A stretch of DNA of 5,006 nt, taken from an uncultured Rhodospirillales bacterium (GTDB lineage: Bacteria; Pseudomonadota; Alphaproteobacteria; Rhodospirillales; Casp-alpha2). Position numbers and translations under genes: made by a program. The notes below the pieces were generated by a model. The model made no database searches and was not told where the DNA came from. It worked only from the letters and a program-made list of their open reading frames with translations. How positions within the stretch are numbered: position 1 is the first letter of the stretch; the number at the start of each line of letters is the position of its first letter. The stretch lies in assembly GCA_938074585.1 (NCBI GenBank), contig CALJEW010000005.1:1-5006 (forward strand), read 5' to 3'. Shown in pieces: positions 1 to 5,006 of the stretch.

Positions 1-232
1 TACCCGCATGCAGCCAATCAGCATAGACGACTGGATGCGTTTCAGTGGGCATCATCCTAGCGTTTGTTAGGCCTACTTTATTGAGCTTGGAGACCACCCA
101 CTCACCCGCTTTTACTACATCGTCAAAGTGCTCATCAGATGCAGAGACAGATGGGATAGATATAAAATCGGAGAGTTCATCAACAAACCGGCTCTGGTTG
201 TCTTCAAGATAATTATTCCAAGACATGCCCAT
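1..232 (-). CDS. M20-family metallopeptidase / dipeptidase, N-terminal fragment (cut by left edge)
   Basis: Reading the minus strand from the ATG at 232 gives 77 codons that run off the left edge without a stop. The N-terminus has the pattern usual for M20/M25/M40 dipeptidases: a leading helix containing NNYLEDNQSRFVDEL (residues 6-20), then the motif FISIPSVSA (23-31), a helix with AGEWVVSKL (42-50), and a strand ending HPVVYADW (66-73). In this family these segments precede the first zinc ligand (HxD motif), which lies beyond the window, so catalytic competence cannot be judged. M20 enzymes are zinc-dependent cytoplasmic hydrolases that cut dipeptides or related amides; the substrate here is unknown. 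The ATG at 232 is chosen because GGAGAAAG lies 8 nt upstream; an in-frame ATG at 226 (start MSWNNY) is the alternative. It follows the flotillin gene after 62 nt on the same strand. I am confident of the family but not of the exact function. Confidence 0.82.
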   Translation of the reverse strand, partial: MGMSWNNYLEDNQSRFVDELSDFISIPSVSASDEHFDDVVKAGEWVVSKLNKVGLTNARMMPTETHPVVYADWLHAG

Positions 233-294
233 ACCCCATTCTTTCTCCAGTGAGACACAGCTTGGCTAAGTATAAATTCTAATTCAATAGAAAC
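233..294 (-). other. Intergenic gap between flotillin and M20 genes
   Basis: This 62-nt gap is the only non-coding stretch longer than 13 nt. It is AT-rich on its upstream side and holds the M20 ribosome-binding site on its downstream side. It contains a TATACT hexamer (274-269) that resembles a -10 box, but no matching -35 box lies 16-18 nt upstream. There is no stem plus U-tract typical of an intrinsic terminator; only an imperfect 10-bp palindrome is visible at 261-270. Read-through from the upstream genes is therefore plausible, and a weak local promoter is possible but unsupported. Confidence 0.6.
241..248 (-). promoter_or_regulatory. Ribosome-binding site of the M20 peptidase gene
   Basis: The minus strand reads GGAGAAAG, followed by 8 nt and then the ATG at 232. 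The spacing favours 232 over the second in-frame ATG at 226, which would sit 14 nt away. Confidence 0.55.
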
Positions 295-1827
295 TTACTT
301 GTCTGTACCTTTATCTTTTTCAACACCTTTAATATTGTCGTCAAAGGCCAAACCCATCTGATCACCAATTTTTTTCAACATTGGCATTTGAACAGCCATA
401 TCCATTATTGAGTCTAATGCTGCTGCCACCGGCGTGCTCGGGGTATTACCACCTGACGTCCCACCCAGTCCAGTAACGTGATTGACATTAATAGATTTAA
501 TCTTTTCAGCAGGCTTAACCATTTCGCCAATAATCTTGGGCATTGCTTCGAGGCGCGCCTTCTCCAGCTCCATTGCTATCATTGCCTCAGAGCGGCTATT
601 TTCTGCTTCTATACGCGCCCGCGTTCCGTCGGCATCAGCAATTTTTACTGCTTTATCAGCTTCTGCCGCTTCCCGGCGTACTGCAGCTTTGTCCTTAGAA
701 ACTGCCTTCTCGTTTTCAGCATGTATAATTTGCTGGGCTGCCACATTTCGTGCCTCTCCCTGTTTAAAAATTTCATCAAGCTTAACTCGGCGCTCCGCCT
801 CCGCTGTAGCACGTGCTGTTTCAATTGATTCTGATGCCATCACAGCCTTTGCACGTGCAGAATCTGCATTGGACAGTGCAAGAATTTCTTCCTGGCTCTT
901 TTTAGAGATCGCAATTTTGCTATCTTTCTGTGCGATAGAAAGCGCCTCTTCACGCGCAACCTCTGCAGCCTGAATAGATCGTTCCAAATCAATTCGAGCC
1001 GTCGTTACGCTCAATTCACTGTCAGCTTTTCGCATCGCAACTTCTGATACTTGAGCAGCAGACAAAGTCTCTATTTCTTGCTGTTGTGCAATCTCCGCCC
1101 GACGCTCATCCAATTCGATCGCAAGCCGTTTGCGCGCGGCTTCCATTGCGGCGCGACGCACGCTTACCTCACTATCTGCGTCAATCTCAGCACGCTCTTT
1201 CTTAGACTTTGAAATTACCTCTGCTAATTTCCGCATTCCTACAGCGTTGAAGGCATTATTTTCATCAAGGGCCGCAAATGGTGTTTGGTCCAATGCCGTT
1301 AGTGAAACGCTATCTAATTGCAAACCGTAGCGCGATAATGTGTCCAAAAGCATTTCACGAACATCCGCCACAAAAGTTGCCCGGTTTTCATGCAGCTCAT
1401 CCATGGTTATTTTAGCCGCAACCGAACGCAATGCATCAACCAACATTCCATCAATCAAACCACTTAGCTCGTCTCGTTGAAACGTACGCTTTCCAAGAGT
1501 TTGGGCAGCCCGAGTGATCGCTTCCACATCTGGTTTCACAGAAACATAGAACTCAGCTCCAACATCAACCCGCAAACGGTCCTGCGTTATTAAGGATGCC
1601 TCACCTCGCCGATCTACATCCAATCGAAGCGTCGCCATATTCACACGACTGATCTCATGGAAATAAGGTACTGCAAGCACACCCCCGTCAATTACAACGC
1701 GCCGTCCACTCGCTCCAGTTCTGACTAACGAAACTTCATTTGTGGCGCGTTCATAAAACCATGCCACAATAGCAATAATAGCTACCAAAATAATGAGTAG
1801 TAGGATGATCCAACCTAAAGTTCCCAT
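295..1827 (-). CDS. yqiK: Flotillin, YqiK-type SPFH-domain membrane scaffold protein
   Basis: This 510-residue protein matches the layout and length of bacterial YqiK flotillins (E. coli YqiK is about 550). Residues 5-24 form one N-terminal membrane segment with no signal-peptide cleavage pattern. An SPFH/Band-7 domain follows at about 27-200, with family-like stretches VRTGASGRRVV (35-45), LITQDRLRVDV (79-89) and GLQLDSVSLTALDQT (168-182). Residues 200-430 are a long Ala/Glu/Arg/Lys-rich coiled coil, then a Gly/Thr/Ser-rich linker (453-465) and a final helical region. Flotillins oligomerise through these parts and organise membrane microdomains on the cytoplasmic face of the inner membrane. 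The frame stays open 20 codons further upstream into the SDR gene, but the ATG at 1827 is preferred: it has a near-perfect SD sequence 7 nt away and puts the membrane segment at the N-terminus. No NfeD-like partner gene adjoins it, although yqiK-type genes often have one. It sits 13 nt after the SDR stop, so co-transcription is likely. Confidence 0.93.
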   Translation of the reverse strand: MGTLGWIILLLIILVAIIAIVAWFYERATNEVSLVRTGASGRRVVIDGGVLAVPYFHEISRVNMATLRLDVDRRGEASLITQDRLRVDVGAEFYVSVKPDVEAITRAAQTLGKRTFQRDELSGLIDGMLVDALRSVAAKITMDELHENRATFVADVREMLLDTLSRYGLQLDSVSLTALDQTPFAALDENNAFNAVGMRKLAEVISKSKKERAEIDADSEVSVRRAAMEAARKRLAIELDERRAEIAQQQEIETLSAAQVSEVAMRKADSELSVTTARIDLERSIQAAEVAREEALSIAQKDSKIAISKKSQEEILALSNADSARAKAVMASESIETARATAEAERRVKLDEIFKQGEARNVAAQQIIHAENEKAVSKDKAAVRREAAEADKAVKIADADGTRARIEAENSRSEAMIAMELEKARLEAMPKIIGEMVKPAEKIKSINVNHVTGLGGTSGGNTPSTPVAAALDSIMDMAVQMPMLKKIGDQMGLAFDDNIKGVEKDKGTDK

Positions 1828-1834
1828 CGTGTAG

Positions 1835-1842
1835 TCCTCCCT
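1835..1842 (-). promoter_or_regulatory. Strong Shine-Dalgarno of the flotillin gene, overlapping the SDR stop codon
   Basis: The minus strand reads AGGGAGGA, then 7 nt, then the ATG at 1827. Its first two bases belong to the TAG stop of the SDR gene (1843-1841). It is the strongest SD in the window and settles the flotillin start. It suggests that flotillin translation is initiated efficiently on its own rather than only by coupling. Confidence 0.8.
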
Positions 1843-2629
1843 AAAGCCCGTGCGCTTTGCACAATAAGTTCGATGACATGCCACCATCAGTAGGAATATT
1901 TGATCCCCGAATCCAGTGGGTCATGTCACTCAGTAAAAATGCAATGACAGGCGCAATGTCAGCTGGCCTGCCCGCTCTATCCATCGTCTTTCGATCTTCT
2001 TCGGCCCGAGCGCCTAACGTTTGCAAAAAATCGTTAAGTATCGGTGTGTCAACTGGCCCAGGACTGACCACATTCATACGAATTCCACGATCGCGCCACG
2101 TCCACCGATTACGTAGGGTCCATGCTAATACGACTTCTTTAGAGAAGAAATAGCTTCGACCACCTTCACTACCAACTTTCCACCGATCAACAAACGCTGC
2201 TATATTATCAAAGTCCAGCTCGTCTGATGCTTTAATTGCATCAACTGATTGGGCCCATCCATGGCCTGCCAATGATGCCACATTCACAATTGAGGCATTA
2301 TCATTTAATTTTGGGATCAACTGGTAGGTTAGGTGTTTTAGCCCAACCAAATTAACTGCTAATAATTGTTCCGCTGGACGCGTGGGTGGGAGGCCTGCAT
2401 TATTGACTAAGCCATCAATTCCACTTGGTAACACATCTACCAATGCTTCAATTGTGCGTTTGTCACCAAGGTCAGCACGATAAAACTCTTCCACGTGGTC
2501 AAAATTCTTAGTCACATCAATCCCAAGAACTTCAGCCCCTTGGTCAGTCAAAAACTTAGCCGTTTCCCAACCAATCCCGGACGACGAGCCAGTTACAATA
2601 ATACGCTTACCCTTGAGTAAATCTCTCAT
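1841..2629 (-). CDS. NAD-dependent SDR, 3-alpha-HSD / coniferyl-alcohol dehydrogenase type
   Basis: This complete 262-residue classical short-chain dehydrogenase has the nucleotide motif TGSSSGIG at 13-20, Asp38 at the end of beta-2 (which favours NAD(H) over NADP(H)), NNAG at 76-79, Asn93, catalytic Ser119 in NVASLAG, Tyr160 and Lys164 in YFFSK, and SPGPVDTP at 189-196. The Ser-Tyr interval is 41 residues, much longer than the roughly 13 of most SDRs. A long insert of this kind is known in the Comamonas 3-alpha-hydroxysteroid dehydrogenase/carbonyl reductase and coniferyl-alcohol dehydrogenase subfamily. The predicted role is reversible oxidation of an alcohol to an aldehyde or ketone in the cytoplasm. 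The adjacent aldehyde dehydrogenase makes an aryl or allylic alcohol an attractive substrate, but a hydroxysteroid or other ketone cannot be excluded. The ATG at 2629 lies 2 nt after the ALDH stop. A TTG at 2635 would add two residues and overlap that stop; ATG is preferred. There is no good SD nearby, so translational coupling to the ALDH gene is likely. Confidence 0.9.
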   Translation of the reverse strand: MRDLLKGKRIIVTGSSSGIGWETAKFLTDQGAEVLGIDVTKNFDHVEEFYRADLGDKRTIEALVDVLPSGIDGLVNNAGLPPTRPAEQLLAVNLVGLKHLTYQLIPKLNDNASIVNVASLAGHGWAQSVDAIKASDELDFDNIAAFVDRWKVGSEGGRSYFFSKEVVLAWTLRNRWTWRDRGIRMNVVSPGPVDTPILNDFLQTLGARAEEDRKTMDRAGRPADIAPVIAFLLSDMTHWIRGSNIPTDGGMSSNLLCKAHGL

Positions 2630-2631
2630 TA

Positions 2632-4107
2632 TCAAAATGCCGGCGGGTAAGGCCGACCCCCCCTATCCATAGTGATCCAGCGGGTTTCAGTAAATGTCTC
2701 CATTGCCCATTTGCCACCATGCCTACCAATTCCACTTGCCTTTGAGCCTCCAAATGGCGCGTGGGTCTCATCGTTTATGCTTGAACAATTTACGTGGCAC
2801 ATTCCAGTTTCCAAATGCTGAGACATATCTAATGCGCGTTGTTCATTACGCGTTATAATTCCACAGGATAGCCCATATTCAGTGTCGTTGTTCAATATGA
2901 TGGCCTCTGCATCCGTTTTAAAGGATGCAACTACGGCTACTGGACCAAATGTCTCATCCCGCCAGACATCCATATCAGGTGTCACATTAGTCAAAATAGT
3001 TGGTTCTACAAAACGGCCATTAACCCCACCACCGAGCATAACTTTTGCTCCTTTATTAATCGCATCGTCTATTTGTGATTTTACCCGCTCAACCTGCCGG
3101 TTGTTAATTAGGGGGCCGTTGGTATTTGATTTTTCAGCTGTATTTCCAGTTTTAATTTTTCCAGCTCGCGTGACAAATTTTTGTAAGAAATCATCATAGA
3201 TTTTTTCATGTACTAGTACTTTTTCAACACTCATACAGATTTGTCCCTGATGGAAAAATGCTCCAAAGCTTGCAGCTGAAGTCGCCCGCTCCATATCCGC
3301 ATCATCCAAAACAATCAGGCTGTCTTTGCCACCGAGTTCAATACAGCATTTTTTTAGGTGAGCACCACATTTTGCCGCAATGCGCCGGCCAACTGGTGTG
3401 GAGCCCGTAAAGGAAATACCTTTTACCAAGGGATTATCAATCAACTCATCACCAACTTCTGGCGTTCTGTCACGCGAAGCTGTGACTACGTTAAAAACAC
3501 CGTTCGGTACTCCAGCCTCTTCCAAAATTTCTGCAAAGAATAAACCACCGGCGTAGGGTGTTTCCTCAGATGGCTTCAACACAATAGTGTTGCCTGTCGC
3601 CATTGCAAATGCGAACCCACGTGACGTCAGAATACCCGGCACGTTCCACGGGCTTATAACTCCCACAACACCAGTTGGGACACGCACAGCAGTAGACACT
3701 TTTCCGTATTGTGATGGTAAAATTTCGCCAATTGCCCCATAGCAAAGTCCTGCTGCTGCTCGAAATGTTTCAGAAACATGCCCTGCTTCAAACATACCTT
3801 TTCCGTAGCTGCCACCACCTTCATATTGGGCCGCAATCACGTAGTCTTGTGTTCTCTTATCCCAAATATCTGCAATTTTGAGCATGAAATGTGCCCGCTC
3901 TTGGAAACGTAGAGACGACCAAGCTGGAAATGCCCGATGAGCTGCCTCAATTGCGCGCCTAGTTTCAGCTGCACCCGCATCAGGAACTTGCGCCCAAACA
4001 GTTCCGTCTGATGGATTTAAATCATCAAACTGGCCAGGTGTGGCTTGCCACCGTCCGTCTAAATAAAGGCCTTTGATTGCTGGGCCAGAAAAAATATTAT
4101 CAAGCAT
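2632..4107 (-). CDS. NAD(P)+-dependent aldehyde dehydrogenase, vanillin/benzaldehyde dehydrogenase-like
   Basis: This complete 491-residue ALDH-superfamily enzyme is full length for the family, and every expected active-site element is present: Asn155 in SPWN, Lys178 in LKPSEETP (cofactor), FTGSTPVG at 233-240, general base Glu257 in IELGG, nucleophile Cys291 in GQICMS, and ETFGP at 385-389 (ribose binding). The C-terminal PFGGSKASGIGRHGG (451-465) and FTETRWITM (472-480) resemble vanillin and benzaldehyde dehydrogenases more than betaine-aldehyde or succinate-semialdehyde enzymes. It oxidises an aldehyde to a carboxylate in the cytoplasm. The exact aldehyde cannot be read from sequence, and an aliphatic or salicylaldehyde-type substrate remains possible. 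The gene begins 2 nt after the ATPase stop and ends 2 nt before the SDR ATG, so the three are surely co-transcribed. With the SDR it would form an alcohol-to-acid oxidation pair. Near its 3' end it carries a run of seven G residues (see the separate entry). Confidence 0.94.
   Translation of the reverse strand: MLDNIFSGPAIKGLYLDGRWQATPGQFDDLNPSDGTVWAQVPDAGAAETRRAIEAAHRAFPAWSSLRFQERAHFMLKIADIWDKRTQDYVIAAQYEGGGSYGKGMFEAGHVSETFRAAAGLCYGAIGEILPSQYGKVSTAVRVPTGVVGVISPWNVPGILTSRGFAFAMATGNTIVLKPSEETPYAGGLFFAEILEEAGVPNGVFNVVTASRDRTPEVGDELIDNPLVKGISFTGSTPVGRRIAAKCGAHLKKCCIELGGKDSLIVLDDADMERATSAASFGAFFHQGQICMSVEKVLVHEKIYDDFLQKFVTRAGKIKTGNTAEKSNTNGPLINNRQVERVKSQIDDAINKGAKVMLGGGVNGRFVEPTILTNVTPDMDVWRDETFGPVAVVASFKTDAEAIILNNDTEYGLSCGIITRNEQRALDMSQHLETGMCHVNCSSINDETHAPFGGSKASGIGRHGGKWAMETFTETRWITMDRGGRPYPPAF
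2639..2663 (-). other. G7 tract with possible -1 slip site and short hairpin near the ALDH 3' end
   Basis: The coding strand has seven consecutive G (2663-2657), about ten codons before the ALDH stop. In the ALDH frame, bases 2662-2656 read G GGG GGT, which fits the X XXY YYZ pattern of -1 slippery heptamers. The -1 frame from here has no stop and runs straight into the SDR frame. Bases 2657-2652 can pair with 2644-2639 (six pairs, one G-U, 7-nt loop), a small hairpin that starts at the slip site rather than 5-9 nt after it. Chance is the simplest explanation. Confidence 0.3.
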
Positions 4108-4109
4108 AT

Positions 4110-5006
4110 CTATTCCCTTTCAAAGTCGCCATCGTGGCGGCGAAAAACCTGTACACGTGGCCGTCTGTAAATTTCAATAACTGGTAGTTTTACATCAGCG
4201 GACGCATTTGATGCCAGTGCCACAGAAGTCAAATTAACTTTTTCTGCAAAAGTTTCTTTTTGCATCGCAGAGTTAGTACGGGCATTTTTTGCAGCTAGCT
4301 CAATTTCTTTCAAAACAACCTCAAGGCGAGGTGCAGCAGTACGCTCTACTTCTTTTTGAGTGACTGATATTGGCATACCAGCAGACACTGACCCAGCTGA
4401 TGTTGCCGAGGCGCCTTCTACTAAATCTTCAATATCCAATCCAATTTGTTGATTGGCGGAGCGTCTAGGTTGCGGACGCGCCTCAACTAGCACATTTTTT
4501 GAGGACAACTCTGCCTGCCCTTGGGCATCATCTGTCAAATTGATATTTGAGTTATCACTACTGACGCCAAGATAGGCTTTTTGGACTGCAGGGTCATTAG
4601 CCAGCCGAGCAGCCGTATCTTCATGCGTAATGCGCGTATTCTCAAGTAGGTAACCACGATCTGCAATTGCGAGACTTTGTTTTGCATTTTGCTCAACCAA
4701 AAGAATGCCTATGCCAAGCTTTTTTACCACTCTAAGGTTTTGAAATAATTCTTGGCAGAGAAGTGGTGATAATCCAAGAGACGGTTCATCCAACATCAAA
4801 ATTTGTGGAGCCGACATCATTGCACGACCAATTGCAACCATTTGCTGCTCGCCTCCTGACATTGTACGTACAATTTGTCCCTGGCGTTCTTGGAGTTTGG
4901 GGAAGAGCTTTAAAACTGAACCTAAATTGGCGTTTTCATCGCGTCTTGCCCTATTTGAATATGCACCTAATAGAAGATTTTCTTTAACACTCAGATCACC
5001 GAAGAT
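4110..5006 (-). CDS. LivF-type ABC transporter ATP-binding protein with long C-terminal extension (5' end missing)
   Basis: The frame is open from the right edge (5006) to the TAG at 4112-4110, giving 298 visible residues. An internal ATG at 4862 is the Met of the signature motif, not the true start. Visible parts in order: IFGDLSVKENLLLG (1-14), the Q-loop-following region typical of LivF; FPKLQER (35-41); signature MSGGEQQ (49-55); Walker B ILMLDEPS (69-76); D-loop SLGLSP (76-81); LLVEQN (102-107), where Gln replaces the usual H-loop His, as is normal in LivF; and DRGYLLE (116-122). Walker A and the Q-loop lie outside the window. LivF is one of two ATPases driving Liv/HAAT importers, which take up branched-chain amino acids, amides or aromatic acids at the inner membrane. 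LivF proteins normally end near the AYLGV found at 144-148, but this one continues for about 150 residues with no domain I recognise. It is the first visible gene of the operon, 2 nt before the ALDH ATG. Confidence 0.92.
   Translation of the reverse strand: MFGDLSVKENLLLGAYSNRARRDENANLGSVLKLFPKLQERQGQIVRTMSGGEQQMVAIGRAMMSAPQILMLDEPSLGLSPLLCQELFQNLRVVKKLGIGILLVEQNAKQSLAIADRGYLLENTRITHEDTAARLANDPAVQKAYLGVSSDNSNINLTDDAQGQAELSSKNVLVEARPQPRRSANQQIGLDIEDLVEGASATSAGSVSAGMPISVTQKEVERTAAPRLEVVLKEIELAAKNARTNSAMQKETFAEKVNLTSVALASNASADVKLPVIEIYRRPRVQVFRRHDGDFERE
4113..4562 (-). other. Unrecognised C-terminal extension of the LivF-type ATPase
   Basis: This segment encodes the 150 residues after the canonical LivF end. 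It begins with a polar, probably disordered stretch rich in Ser, Asn, Asp and Gln. It then has an acidic patch around GLDIEDLVEG, a Ser/Ala/Gly-rich linker, and a probable amphipathic helix (LEVVLKEIELAAKNA). It ends in a basic segment, IEIYRRPRVQVFRR, plus a charged tail. No stop, frameshift or change of strand separates it from the ATPase domain. It could be a regulatory or partner-binding tail. Confidence 0.6.
4114..4120 (-). promoter_or_regulatory. Ribosome-binding site of the aldehyde dehydrogenase gene
   Basis: The minus strand reads AAAGGGA 6 nt before the ATG at 4107. It lies at the very end of the ATPase coding sequence, just before the TAG at 4112-4110. It supports the ALDH start and a stop-restart junction. 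Confidence 0.55.

Noticed and set aside
261..270. Imperfect 10-bp palindrome between flotillin and M20 genes
   Set aside because: It is short, has an internal mismatch, leaves no loop and lacks a following T-run, so it is not a terminator and is weak as an operator.
269..274. TATACT hexamer as a -10 promoter element for the M20 gene
   Set aside because: No -35-like hexamer lies 16-18 nt upstream; the nearby TTGAAT is only 7 nt away. AT-rich gaps give such hexamers by chance.
482..973. Plus-strand open frame of 163 codons opposite the flotillin coiled coil
   Set aside because: It is the antisense shadow of an Ala/Glu/Arg-rich coiled coil, whose codons rarely give stops on the other strand. 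The product is low-complexity Ser/Ala/Arg, and the minus-strand gene has clear family motifs.
1828..1887. Twenty-residue N-terminal extension of the flotillin frame
   Set aside because: It overlaps the SDR 3' end, lies before a hydrophobic membrane segment, and is bypassed by the strong SD placed 7 nt before the ATG at 1827.
3654..3836. Minus-strand 60-codon open frame inside the aldehyde dehydrogenase
   Set aside because: It lies wholly within the ALDH gene in another frame, with no recognisable motif and no separate evidence of coding.
4763..4987. Plus-strand 74-codon open frame opposite the ATPase
   Set aside because: The minus strand here encodes the conserved ABC signature and Walker B regions, so the plus-strand frame is a shadow.

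Overview
The window carries five protein genes, all on the minus strand and packed head to tail, with almost no non-coding DNA. They read from right to left: (1) the C-terminal part of a LivF-type ABC transporter ATPase, cut by the right edge; (2) a complete NAD(P)+-dependent aldehyde dehydrogenase that resembles vanillin/benzaldehyde dehydrogenases; (3) a complete short-chain dehydrogenase/reductase (SDR) of the 3-alpha-hydroxysteroid dehydrogenase / coniferyl-alcohol dehydrogenase type; (4) a complete YqiK-type flotillin; (5) the N-terminus of an M20-family metallopeptidase, cut by the left edge. I see no RNA genes, mobile elements, CRISPR arrays, or convincing terminators.

The gaps between genes are 2, 2, 13 and 62 nt in transcription order. 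At least the first four genes therefore look like one operon. The ATPase stop, 2 nt and the ALDH ATG form one compact junction; the ALDH stop, 2 nt and the SDR ATG form another. The Shine-Dalgarno (SD) sequence of the flotillin gene overlaps the SDR stop codon. The M20 gene follows a 62-nt gap with its own ribosome-binding site and may be either the next operon member or a separate unit.

Inferred biology: a Liv/HAAT-type importer next to an aromatic-type aldehyde dehydrogenase and an aryl-alcohol-type SDR suggests uptake of a small organic acid or aromatic compound and stepwise oxidation of an alcohol to an aldehyde to an acid. Lignin-derived phenylpropanoids or benzyl/vanillyl alcohols are candidate substrates, but the substrate is not shown by sequence. 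The flotillin is an inner-membrane scaffold, and its place in this operon is unexpected. The ATPase has an unusual tail of about 150 residues after the point where LivF proteins normally end.

Organism: a Gram-negative bacterium of moderate GC (about 38% and 47% in two 60-base lines counted by hand). The gene families and the Liv-type transporter context fit Pseudomonadota, perhaps a marine alphaproteobacterium. This placement is inference from gene content, not from a marker gene.
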